Shown: piece after piece, positions 46,573-58,999 of the stretch | How the letters are laid out: each line of letters opens with the position of its first letter | How positions within the stretch are numbered: the stretch's first letter is position 1 | Assembly (NCBI RefSeq): GCF_018991925.1 | Contig: NW_024737068.1 | Location: 6,543,518-6,607,517 of the forward strand | Reading direction: 5' to 3' | Source: Homarus americanus | Taxonomy: Eukaryota; Arthropoda; Malacostraca; Decapoda; Nephropidae | Length of the DNA: 64,000 bases | The notes under the pieces: generated by a model | What the model was told of the DNA's origin: nothing | The model's input: the letters and a program-made list of their open reading frames with translations, nothing else | Databases searched by the model: none | Program-made: the position numbers and the translations under genes

Positions 46573-46687
46573 TGTTACCCACACACTGGACTCGGGCAAC
46601 CTTGAAATATGCATCATCAATTACCATTGTGAGTGTCGTAACTCTGGCTCAACGACCCTTGATAACGACCCACCCACTGATGGATCT

Positions 46688-47430
46688 TAACACGAAGCTT
46701 TGAGCCCCTGGTTTACTTGAGTATGAAGCTTAATTCCTAAGCACCGGAACGAGACCACTGTGAAGCCTTAGTATCATTCCAGATAACTGATGGATTTTAA
46801 CACGAAGTTTCAATTCTCTTGGATTGCTTGGCTCTGGCGAGGGCTTGATTTAACTGAGTTTGAAGCTCGATGTTGAAGCCTTAGTGTATAGCATCACAAA
46901 TCTGAATGAAAACTTAAGATTCATTGCCTTTTTTTATTATATTAGCTAAAGAATGCCCTTAAACTGAAGCTTCGGTTTACTGATTCGTAAAGTTCTAAAT
47001 CTTGATTCTGAAACCCCAGTACCAAACGATCAACTTAGTAAACTTTCACATGAGTGTAGTTCTCTGATTCATGAGGAATTGAAGCTCTAGTACCAGAAAT
47101 CAGTTTGATTTATGTTTACACACTGCTTCGACGCCTCTCTGGTTCACTGAATATGAACCTTGAGAGTGAAATTTGACTCAAATAGTTTAGTAATATAGGA
47201 GCAAACTGGCAGGTCTTAACACGAAGCTTCGATCCTTCTCATGTTCACTCCACACTGAAGCTTGACTCAAAATAAAACCTCAATAATTTATCAGCAAACA
47301 CAAAGCTTCGAAACTGGTTTCATTTACACTGAAGCTCAACTCAAACCTTATTTTTATACCATCAAACATACAGATAGACTTCATTACGAAACTTCAATCC
47401 CGAGTTCATTAGAGTCGAAATCATCTTACT
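46688..47430. repeat. Diverged satellite with CGAAGCTTCGAT core
   Basis: AACACGAAGCTT(C/T)GA occurs at about 46689, 46798 (AAGTTTCAA) and 47218, with variants at 47300 and 47382, the last three 82 bp apart. Each is followed about 35 bp later by (A/C)TGAAGCTT(A/G)A or a variant. Units appear to be 80-110 bp with strong divergence. Confidence 0.55.
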
Positions 47431-47684
47431 GTATTACACAGACACACAGTCGCAGTTGCAGTGAAAGCAATAATTTCTCAGAGGTGGGGGTTAAAAACTA
47501 TCAGACCGCAATGATGCTCGCTCAAAAGAAAGCTTAATTGGCTGCCACAAAGTCCAATTGCTTCGCTCACTGATGCTCATCTGAGTAGAACGACATTTTG
47601 CGAAATCGTTAATGGACTAAGGCCCTTTTGGGACCACTGGCGCATGACCTGACACCCCACTGAACACAAGATCACCCGAACAAT
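47431..47684. other. Intergenic, no feature seen
   Basis: No repeat or coding signal recognised. Confidence 0.45.
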
Positions 47685-47760
47685 AAAAAATTCCATTGGA
47701 CAAGAATTCTATTGGATAAGGTTTCACTGGAAGAAATTTGGTCGGACAAAATCCCAAAAT
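47685..47760 (-). repeat. TTTTGTCC repeat block, inverted relative to 44.2 kb
   Basis: Read on the minus strand it gives GGGATTTTGTCCGACCAAAT and ATTCTTGTCCAATGGAATTT, the same family as 44215-44415. Confidence 0.65.
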
Positions 47761-47805
47761 TTAAGTCCTGTTAGGTTGGTTGAGGTGAAGGGGATTTTAC
47801 CCGAC

Positions 47806-47892
47806 AGTCGTGGCCAACATGGAATCAATGAAGTGTACTCTTGTGCTCACGAGTTAAGTACCTTGGTTCGATCCCACAGCCTGTGATATTTT
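47806..47892 (+). repeat. tRNA-derived SINE head (candidate)
   Basis: CGTGGCCAACATGG is box-A-like and CTTGGTTCGATCCCAC contains a good box B. Between them lies an anticodon-type arm (TTGTGCTCACGAGTTAAG). No closed acceptor stem. Confidence 0.45.
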
Positions 47893-48135
47893 CGTTTTCC
47901 GAATCTCTGTTTTTCTCTCTTTCTATCACTCTCTTTCATTAATATTCGTCTTCTCTCCCGCCTTCTCTCATTCTCATTTTCCCTCTCTTTCTCCTTTACT
48001 GTTCCTCTCTCACTCTTTTTGTCTCATGCTTACTCTCTCCCTGCTACTCTCTCTCCTACTCTCACGCTCTCATTCTTTTTCCGTCTTTCTTTCCCACCGT
48101 CTGTCTCTTTCTCTCTCTTCCACAATATTTTTTTT

Positions 48136-48179
<44 letters not shown>

Positions 48180-48657
48180 TTTTACACTCGGTTTCTCTTC
48201 CACGTCCACTCTCTCTCTCTCTCTCCAAGGAAGATGTTCATCATCAGGGGTTGAACCGAGAATCGATCCGGCTCTGTATTGACTATTAATTTACTACCAT
48301 TTACTGAATGATAAACTTATGCATCCCATCACTTATTCACTTTATTCATCTGTCTTATCTTAATTCTCTTTTATCCTTATTCTATTATTCATCATTTTTA
48401 CATAGCCATTCAATTACTCATCAATTCATCTAGCTTATGTGTTAATTCCAAATTTTCTCTAATTCTCTTCCATTTATTTTATCGTTTATCCATTTATATA
48501 TTCATTATTCATTTTGATCTATATCTTAATCTCCCTTTCATGTCTTATTCTCATCTTTATTATCGAATTACTCACCCATTTATTCATTCATTAATCTATT
48601 TATCCACTTTTCCTCCATTCCCATGTGTATCGGTTCTCCTTCCTTCTCCATCCCTTA
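47893..48657. other. Pyrimidine-rich then AT-rich intergenic sequence
   Basis: CT-rich block 47900-48130, (CA)n at 48143-48178, (TC)n at 48209-48226, then TTTATTCAT-rich AT sequence. No gene seen. Confidence 0.6.
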
Positions 48658-50158
48658 ACTACAATATTCCCCCATTCCCTTATTTATCAGTCCTGCAAGT
48701 ACAATATTCCTCTATGTCCTTATTTATCAGTCCTACTTCCTCCTCCTTACCTGCAAGTACAATATTCCTCTATGTCCTTATTTATCAGTCCTACTTCCTC
48801 CTCCTTACCTGCAAGTACAATATTCCTCTATGCCCTTATTTATCAGTCCTACGTCCCTGCAAGTACAATATTCCTCTATGCCCTTATTTATCAGTCCTAC
48901 TTCCTCCTCCTTATCTGCAAGTACAATATTCCTCTATGCCCTTATTTATCAGTCCTGCTTCCTCCTCCTTACCTGCAAGTACAATATTCCTCTATGCCCT
49001 TATTTATCAGTCCTACTTCCTCCTCCTTACCTGCAAGTACAATATTCCTCTATGCCCTTATTTATCAGTCCTATTTCCTCCTCCTTACCTGCAAGTACAA
49101 TATTCCTCTCTATGCCCTTATTTTCTCTATCAGTCCTACTTCCCTGCAAGTACAATATTCCTCTATGCCCTTATTTATCAGTCCTACTTCCCTGCAAGTA
49201 CAATATTCCTCTATGCCCTTATTTATCAGTCCTACTTCCCTGCAAGTACAATATTCCTCTATGTCCTTATTTATCAGTCCTACTTCCTCCTCCTTATCTG
49301 CAAGTACAATATTCCTCTATGCCCTTATTTATCAGTCCTACTTCCCTGCAAGTACAATATTCCTCCGTTTCCTTATTTATCAGTCCTACTTCCCTGCAAG
49401 TACAATATTCCTCTATGCCCTTATTTATCAGTCCTACTTCCTCCTCCTTATCTGCAAGTACAATATTCCTCTATGCCCTTTTTTATCAGTCCTACTTCCC
49501 TGCAAGTACAATATTCCTCCATTCCCTTATTTATCAGTCTTACTTCCCTGCAAGTACAATATTCCTCTATGCCCTTATTTATCAGTCCTACTTCCCTGCA
49601 AGTACAATATTCCTCTATGCCCTTATTTATCAGTCCTACTTCCTCCTCCTTATCTTACAAGTACAATATTCCTCTATGCCCTTATTTATCAGTCCTACTT
49701 CCTACCAAGTACAATATTCCTCCGTTTCCTTGTTATCAGTCCCTACTTCCTGCAAGTACAATATTCCTCTATGTCCTTATTTATCAGTCCTACTTCCTCC
49801 TCCTTACCTGCAAGTACAATATTCCTCTATGTCCTTATTTATCAGTCCTACTTCCTCCTCCTTACCTGCAAGTACAATATTCCTCTATGCCCTTATTTAT
49901 CAGTCCTACGTCCCTGCAAGTACAATATTCCTCTATGCCCTTATTTATCAGTCCTACTTCCTCCTCCTTATCTGCAAGTACAATATTCCTCTATGCCCTT
50001 ATTTATCAGTCCTGCTTCCTCCTCCTTACCTGCAAGTACAATATTCCTCTATGCCCTTATTTATCAGTCCTACTTCCTCCTCCTTACCTGCAAGTACAAT
50101 ATTCCTCTATGCCCTTATTTATCAGTCCTATTTCCTCCTCCTTACCTGCAAGTACAAG
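48658..50158. repeat. Minisatellite with 58- and 48-bp unit types and a 1,057-bp higher-order copy
   Basis: About 28 units share CTGCAAGTACAATATTCCTC, then TATGCCCTTATTTATCAGTC, then a variable linker that is either TACTTCCTCCTCCTTAC (long type) or TACTTCC (short type). Diagnostic variants recur in the same order 1,057 bp apart (TACGTCCCTG at about 48850 and 49907, CCTGCTTCC at about 48954 and 50011), so 48.69-49.10 kb and 49.75-50.16 kb are a duplicated block. All three forward frames are open over the array, so none is evidence of a protein. Confidence 0.97.
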
Positions 50159-50441
50159 CCAATAACGTGTACTAAGGTAGAGAGTTAAGGATAAATCTCA
50201 GGTAGGTGTCATTTATAGCTCCTTAATTAACGAAATTGGTGGTCAATCAAGAAGTTATCGTTAAGTCATTAGTGAACAAAGGGTCGGCGGTCTTTAATTA
50301 CGTTATACGCTGACTAATGACGCTATGACCCACTAATGAAGGCTCAGGTGATTAATGACCCACATGAGTGTTATTGTTATTGTTATTGTTATGGCTGTTT
50401 GTTGTTGTTGTTGGTGGTGGTGATACTGTTACTACGACGAC

Positions 50442-50442
<1 letters not shown>
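50159..50442. other. Intergenic, no feature seen
   Basis: Ends with short GTTATT and GTTGTTG runs leading into the ATT array. Confidence 0.5.

Positions 50443-51071
<629 letters not shown>

Positions 51072-51138
<67 letters not shown>
51072..51138. repeat. (TC)n microsatellite
   Basis: Pure run of about 67 bp. Confidence 0.97.
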
Positions 51139-51141
<3 letters not shown>

Positions 51142-51479
51142 AAAACAACACTTCTTGACACACACACACACATAATCCCTCCACACTCTAATTCGCGTAT
51201 CATTATACATTGATAAATTCCCTAGATTAAGGGCATTTAAAGGGCAATTCCAGGTCTCCCCCCTTAATGGAGATAATGGATATCCCTTCCCTTCCCTCTC
51301 CTTTCGTTACCCCTCCCACCCCTCCCATCCCCTTCCCCTTCCGTTCCCTTCCCCTTCCGTTTCCCTCCCCTTCCCCTCCCCCCTTATCCTAGTAATAAAT
51401 GGCATTACAAGGCTAAGCAACAACAGGGGCGAACTCACTCAAACTTCTTTCTACTTGCTAGTTGGGTGCAATTATGCTA
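51139..51479. other. Intergenic with C-rich CCCTTCC block
   Basis: 51283-51390 consists of CCCTTCCC-type pyrimidine words. No gene seen. Confidence 0.6.
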
Positions 51480-52615
51480 TTAGGAAGTTGACGTAAGGAT
51501 TTATAGTCAAGAGGTCAGGATTTACAGTCGAGAGGTCAGGATTTATTTTCGAGAGGTCAGGACTTGTTGTCGAGAGGTCAAGATTTATTGGTGAGAGGTC
51601 AGAATTTATAGTCAACAGGTCAGGATTTACAGTCGAGAGGTCAGGATTTATTGTTGAGAGGTCAGGATTTATTGTCGAGAGGTCAGGATTTATTGTCGAG
51701 AGGTCAAAATTTATTGATGAGAGGTCAGAATTTATAGTCAAGAGGTCAGGATTTATTGTCGAGAGGTCAGGATTTATTGTCGAGAGGTCAGGATTTATTG
51801 TCGAGAGGTCAGGATTTATTGTCGAGAGGTCAAGGATTTATTGTCGAAGGTCAGGATTTGTGTCGAGGTCAGGATTTATTGTCGAGAGGTCAGGATTTGT
51901 GTCGAGAGGTCAGGATTTATTATTGTCGAGGTCAGGATTTATTGTCGAGAGGTCAAAATTTATTGGTGAGAGGTCAGAATTTATAGTCAAGGGGTCAGGA
52001 TTTATAGTCGAGAGGTCAGGGTTTATTGTCGAGAGGTCAGGATTTATTGTTGAGAGGTCCGAATTTATTGTTGATAGGTCAGGATTCAAAGTTGAGAGGT
52101 CGGGATTTATAATCGAGAGGTCAGGATTTATTGTCGAGAGGTCAGGATTTATTGTTGAGAGGTCAGGATTTATATTCGAGAGGACAAGATTTAGAGTTGA
52201 GAGATCAGGATTATTGTTGAGAGTTTAGGATTTATAATCGAGAGGTCAGGATTTATTGTCGAGAGGTCAGGATTTATTGTTGAGAGGTCAGGATTTATAT
52301 TCGAGAGGTCAGGATTTATAGCTGAGAGGTCAGGATTTATAGTTGAGACGTCAGGATTATTGTTGAGAGTTTAGGATTTATTTTTGAGAGGTCAGATTTA
52401 TTGTTGAGAGGTCAGGATTTATTGTTGAGAGTTTAGGATTTACTCTTGAGAGGTCGGGATTTATTGTTGAGAGGTCAGGATTTATTGTTGAGAGGTCAGG
52501 ATTTATTGTTGAGAGATCGGGATTTATAGATGCAAGGCCAGGATTTATAGTTGAGAGGTTAGGATTTATTGTTGAGAGGTCAGGACTCAAATCCATGAAG
52601 TCAGGATTTTTAGCT
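51480..52615. repeat. Minisatellite, 21-bp unit containing GAGAGGTCAGGATTTATTGT
   Basis: About 50 head-to-tail 21-bp units. Because 21 is a multiple of three, the array is open in several frames (for example the INPDLST heptad on the minus strand), but the frames break at indels and carry no other protein sequence. Nearly every unit carries AGGTCA. Subtypes with TTGTTGA, TTGTCGA and TATAGTTGA are clustered, showing local spread. Confidence 0.97.
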
Positions 52616-52703
52616 AAAAGGGACAGTCTTAGTTTCAGTGAATTCACTTTATCCAACATAAACCGAATAATGGGCAGTATAATGAAGTCATTCCTTACGC
52701 CAG

Positions 52704-52758
<55 letters not shown>

Positions 52759-53012
52759 CAAAACCTTTTAAAACATACATCAATATTTTGTTGTTTTTAA
52801 AAGCACTTAACTATCAAATGACGAACATAAGCCTCACCACCACATTATTGGAGCCTTCCCCTTCCTCCTACACCGAGCCATGAGGACATACCCCCCCCTC
52901 AGGATACTTGTTGGTACTTCATAGTAAAGTTGAGTGATTAGTCTCCCTTCCTTTTTGGTTTAATTTAGGACTGAGACAGGAAGGGAGTTTGAAAAAGAGT
53001 CTCTAGTTGTTG

Positions 53013-53016
<4 letters not shown>
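52616..53016. other. Intergenic with (TC)n
   Basis: (TC)n at 52708-52754. Otherwise unassigned sequence. Confidence 0.6.
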
Positions 53017-53058
<42 letters not shown>

Positions 53059-53154
53059 TTTAAAAGCTAAATAAGCATATAATAACCACATAACTTTTAG
53101 TGGCACCAGCTAACGAAACCACTTTGCTATCTTAAGTTGTTCAAGTTTGAAGAT

Positions 53155-53234
<80 letters not shown>
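53017..53234. repeat. (TG)n and (TC)n microsatellites
   Basis: TG run 53017-53054 and TC run 53157-53234. Confidence 0.95.
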
Positions 53235-53238
<4 letters not shown>

Positions 53239-53269
53239 TTTTTATTTCCCCCTCTCTCTCTTTAAGCTT

Positions 53270-53785
53270 CTATGAACTAAATAATATGCTCCCTATCACT
53301 TTCTTTTCTTCTATCTCTCTCTCTTTCTTTATTCATCTCGTTTTCCCCTCTATAATTTTCTCAATTATTCCTTCCTCCCTCCTCTCCCTCCCCACTCTTC
53401 CTTCTTCACATTTTCTCCTGCATTCACCTCATTCTACACACTTTCCCTCTCTCGCTCCCCCTCCTTCACTTCCTTCCCTCACCTCACCCTCACTTCCTTC
53501 CCTCACCTCACCCTCACTCAACTCCCTCACCCTCACTTCCTTCCCTTTCTCACTTACCTCCCACCGCTGTCCCTAACCTACCCCCCACCAATCCTCCACC
53601 CTCTCTCATCCACCCTTCTTCTGTCCCCTCTCCCCCATATCTCCTTCACCACCTTTCCTACCTCAAACCCTCCTTCCCTCTTCTCTGACCATCCTTCTAA
53701 CCTCCTACCTCCTTTACCTCTCCATCCTTCTCCCTACCTATCCTTTCTCCCTCCAATTCTCCATCACCTCTCCATCTCTCCGTTG
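53270..53785. repeat. Polypyrimidine low-complexity tract
   Basis: Over 500 bp made largely of C and T, with CTCACCTCACC and CTTCCTTCCCTC words repeated (about 53465-53545). Confidence 0.75.
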
Positions 53786-53948
53786 TTATGAGTTATTTAC
53801 CTCTTTATCAGCGTGTTTTCTTTCCTCCCCTCGTCACGGTGTGTTGTGAGAGGGGGTGAGATTATCATGACAGCTATTCGGTGTAATTATGACAAGGGGA
53901 GAAATTACAAGGTTAGTATAATATAGGGTGATGTGGTATACTGTATAG

Positions 53949-54345
<397 letters not shown>

Positions 54346-54444
54346 TTAAAAAAAAAACAGTAATCAGGTTAAAACAGTATTTAGATAGCAACACAACACG
54401 CCGCAGTCACAGCACAAAGGAACGACTGGACTTTGAAGATTAGC

Positions 54445-54860
54445 ATTAATATAAACATTAGGATTAGGATTAGCATTAGGATTAGGTATTAGGATTAGAC
54501 AGTGGGCCGCAGTAGGTTAGGTTATGTGAGAAGATGACATAATCAAGATAGGGTCACGCATATGAGTTAATTAGAAGGTATCACACAGCACAGGTGTTTG
54601 TTGTTTCTCCTTAAGACCTGATGGTTTGGCGTCTTACTGGCGGTCAGAAGTTAAACATGGTTAGATGCGGTTATGTGTGGTTTGGAGTGGTATGGTGTGG
54701 TTAGGAAGGGTTAGGTGTGGATAGTATGGTTAAGAGTGGTTAGTATGGTTAGGAGTGGTTAGGTGCGGTTTGAAGCACACATGAGCGGTAAGGAGCGGTA
54801 AGGAGCGGTCAGGAGAAATTAAGTGTAGTGAAAAACGGTTCGTGTGTAAGGTTAGCGGGC
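54445..54860. repeat. Short-unit repeats: (GGATTA)n and diverged (GGTTAGGAGT)n
   Basis: GGATTA/GCATTA units at 54445-54500; GTGGTTAGGTGTGG and AGTGGTTAGTATGG words at about 54655-54770, passing into GAGCGGTAAG repeats to about 54815. Confidence 0.65.
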
Positions 54861-55243
54861 ATTTTCCAGCCAAACTTAAGATGCTGGACTTTTCATGTGA
54901 GTACTGTGTGTGTGTGTGTGTGTTGTGAGCGTGGAGATGTCATGACGACTATTCTCTCTAATTATTACAAAGTAAATTACAAGCTTATATAACATAATTT
55001 ACAATAATACTTTAAGTGAATATGGTCAGAATTATTATACGTGTGTATATATGTGTGTCTGTGTGTATGTATGTATGTATGAGAGGGAGTATTACAACAG
55101 GCATAATCTGTAATTATTACAGGAAGGGGAATTACAGGGTTCAACTATACTGATTACAGTTTAATACATAGGAGAATACGGTTACTGGTTGTGAATGTGT
55201 ACATGTGCTTGTATGTATATGTGAATTTAATTACATACATATG

Positions 55244-55315
<72 letters not shown>

Positions 55316-55440
55316 TTAATCCATATATGTGTTATGTATGTTTGAATATTATACATAAATATTCATAGGTATGTTAAATAACGTCTGTCATATGTATATC
55401 TATATATGTATTATAAATATCCGTATCCCTAATTTCTATA
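54861..55440. other. AT-rich intergenic with (TA)n
   Basis: TG and TATG runs at about 54905-54925 and 55065-55080, and a (TA)n of about 64 bp at 55249-55312. CATGACGACTATTCTC and AATTACAAG here resemble sequence at 53865-53910, suggesting a dispersed repeat. No gene seen. Confidence 0.6.
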
Positions 55441-55990
55441 ATATCCTGACAACATTCCTAATCCTGCCAATCATCATGTAATGCCTCCAATCCTGCCAAT
55501 CATCATGTAATGCCTCCAATCCTCGAAAGTCTTCAGAGGGCGCAACAATATTTCGTCACTTTGCTTCCGTCTAATCCTTCATAACTCTTCACAGCAATTT
55601 CAATCCTTTCTAATCCTCACGAAACATTTCCAAGCTTTAATAATCTTCTCAGGATCCTAATCATTACAGGACAGTCCAGTTCTTACTGTTTTTCGCCGAC
55701 TATTTTCAACTATTCTTCAGGATGGTAAATAAATGGCTCGTTTAATTTTCAAGATGATATAAACGATTTACCATTTTTTTTCAAGATATCAGACGAATGA
55801 TCTACCTAATCTTCACGAGGGGAGGGGAGGGCGATAAACTCGATCTTCCCAATCTTCCCAATCTTCCTAATCTTCCCAATCTTCCCAATCTTGAGCATGT
55901 GCCTCCTGTGTTGGGTTCTCTGCGGGGTGAACACCAATGTAGAGTGAGCTAGTCTCCCATACTCTGCTTCACTGCATAGATCAATACGGT
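55441..55990. repeat. Small tandem duplications (TAATCCTGCCAATCATC; CTTCCCAAT)
   Basis: A 29-bp segment beginning CAATCCTGCCAATCATC is present twice in direct tandem (about 55460-55518), followed by diverged AATCCT units to about 55680. CTTCC(C/T)AAT nonamers repeat six times at about 55842-55893. Confidence 0.8.
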
Positions 55991-55994
55991 ATAG

Positions 55995-56748
55995 CAAGGA
56001 GGAAGAGGAAGATGTGGGGAAGGAGGAGGAGGAGGAGTAGGAAGAGGATGTGGAGAAAGAGGATGTGGAGGAGGCAGAGGAAGATGTGGGGGAGGAGGAG
56101 GATGTGGGGGAGTAAGAGGATGTAGAGGAGGAGGAGGAAGAGCAGGTGGAGGAGATTTTGGTAGTGGAGGTGGAAGAATTGGTGGAGGAGATGAGAAAGG
56201 AAGAACAGGAGTTGGTGGTGAAGATGGAAGAGGAGGAATAGGTGGAAGAGGAGGAGGTAGTCTAATATAGTAGTGGAGAGAAGTAGGAAGGAAGAGAAAG
56301 AAGAGGAGGAGGAGGAGAGAGCTTATGATGGAAGGCGGTAGTTGAGGGAAGAAGGAAGAGGAAGATGGATGGAATGAAAGGATGAGAGGAGGAAAGTAAG
56401 AAGAGAACGAAGGAGGGGAGTGTAGCGAGATAAATGAGGGAAGGAGAATGGGAAGGGAAATGGAGAGAGGGGAAAAGAAAAGGAAAGGAGATGGAAGACG
56501 GAAGAGGGTGAATGAGAGGGAGAGGAGGGAGGGGCGATAAAGGAGAGTGGGAAGGGATGATGGGGCAAAGAAGGAGGGGGAGACAGATGGGTGGAGAGGG
56601 AGGGGCAAGAAGGAAGCAAAGGAGAGGGAGGGTGAGGGGTAAAAGAAAGGGGAGAGAGAAGGAGAGAGGAGGGGCGTGGAGGAGAAGAATGGAAGGGGGG
56701 AGGAGACCAAGAGGAAAGTGAGAGTAAAAACAGAAAGGAAATATTAAC

Positions 56749-56788
<40 letters not shown>

Positions 56789-56792
56789 AGAG

Positions 56793-56840
<48 letters not shown>

Positions 56841-57222
56841 AATGAGGGGAAAGGGAAATAGAGGGAGAGAGGAAGGGGAGGGAGGGGAGGAGGGGAGGAG
56901 GGAGAAAGCGGGGATGGAGGTGCGTAGGGAATATGTCTGCCTTGTTGGCATTCGTGAAGGACAAGCTTGGATGGGCTGGTCTGAGGGAGAGTTAGGGGAG
57001 AGAGAGAGAGTGAGGGAGAGTAGGGGAGAGGAGGAGAGAGAGTAGGGGAGGGGAGAGTAGGGGAGGAGGAGAGGGGAGAGAGTGAGGGAGAGTAGGGAGA
57101 GTGAGGGAGAGAAAGGAAAGAGTGAGGGAGAGTGAGGGAGAGTAGGAGGCGAGGGAGAGTAGGGAGAGTAGGGAGGGAGGAGGGAGAGCAGGAGAAAGTG
57201 AAGGAGAGTTACAGAGAGTTAG

Positions 57223-57319
<97 letters not shown>

Positions 57320-57345
57320 CGGTTGAGGTAAGAGAAGGAGATAAG
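55995..57345. repeat. Polypurine tract of about 1.3 kb
   Basis: Almost wholly A and G: GGAGGAGGA-type words (56000-56310), GGGAGAGG words (56340-56740), (GA)n at 56751-56837, GGGAGAGTGAGGGAGA words (56990-57215) and (GA)n at 57223-57313. Proline/serine-rich minus-strand frames (up to 253 residues) are compositional artefacts. Confidence 0.9.
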
Positions 57346-57360
57346 TGAGGGGACATGAAG

Positions 57361-58051
<691 letters not shown>

Positions 58052-58082
<31 letters not shown>

Positions 58083-58546
58083 TAACGGTTTATTGAAAGA
58101 GCTTACAGTCAGAAGGCTGAAAATATACAGTTACATATTTGGGGAATGGGTTACGAATTACAAATAATATACAAGTGACATAAGTGACACAAATAAGACA
58201 TATAGTAACTTAGATGGGGATCAGCTCAAACTACAGTTCATTTCAACATAGTGACAGTGCAAGGAGTAGTGTTTACTGGGAGTGAATACACTGGTTTATT
58301 ACAAGTTATTGATAATTTTTACAATGGTTGGGACTGGGCTGTTCTTATAGCGATCAGTTCGTGCACGTATGGGCTGGATGCGGTTGTGGTGTCGAACAGC
58401 AATTCTCGGACTAGGGATCTCAGGTGGTAGTAGGAGCCGGTGTCGGGGATGGTGTTGAAGCTTCTTACCAAATTTGCAGATGAGGTCGTGGTGATGGTCA
58501 GTGAGAGTCGAAAGGGTCAGTGTGTTGAGCGCTTCTTGATATGTGT
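58052..58546 (-). mobile_element. LINE-A retrotransposon, copy 3 (3' end only)
   Basis: Minus-strand copy: (TTA)n tail at 58052-58081, the LINE-A 3' UTR, and the last 90 or so codons of ORF2 (to about 58540), closely similar to copies 2 and 4. It is flanked by the 690-bp (TG)n on its 3' side and by a short (TG)n at 58543-58556 on its 5' side. The 5' junction overlaps a CACAT microhomology shared by element and target. Confidence 0.92.
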
Positions 58547-58657
58547 GTGTGTGTGTTCTGTTAATACATCTAACAATCTATCTATCTTTCTATCTATCTA
58601 TCTAATTGTCTGTCACTATCCCTCCCTCACTTCTATTCTTTTCTTTCCCATATTTCT

Positions 58658-58698
<41 letters not shown>

Positions 58699-58995
58699 CC
58701 CTCTAATTTTCACCCTTTCTTCCCCCTCTTCTTCTATCTCTCCCCCCCCCTCCCTCGCCTCCCTCACTCTCCCACCTCAGAGTTCGGGGTAATATAGCAA
58801 CATGGCCGTCACCTTTCATCACCATATCCCCAGCAACATTATTACATCGCCCAGGCGTTTAGACATTGCTCTGACGTCATCAATCAGTCACGAGCAATTT
58901 CGCCCAAGTCGATATTACGGTCCAGGTGAAGTGGGCTGTGTGGAAAAGTTTAGGGGTAGAAAGTATTAGGAGATGTGGTCGATTGGAGAAAGTTT
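58547..58995. other. Intergenic with (TC)n and a CRE-CCAAT-like pair
   Basis: (TC)n at 58662-58694, CT-rich to about 58775, and TGACGTCA at 58872-58879 followed directly by TCAATCAG. No gene seen. Confidence 0.6.
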
Positions 58996-58999
58996 AGAA

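Noticed and set aside
48540..50188. Three overlapping open frames of 452-541 residues
   Set aside because: All three forward frames are open because the 58/48-bp minisatellite lacks stops in every frame. The peptides are rotations of the same repeat.
51472..52761. Repeat protein with INPDLST heptads on the minus strand
   Set aside because: It is the direct translation of a 21-bp minisatellite. Other frames are open too, and frames change at each unit indel.
55949..56964. Proline/serine-rich minus-strand frames of 213-253 residues
   Set aside because: Produced by the polypurine tract. There is no domain, and composition alone explains the lack of stops.
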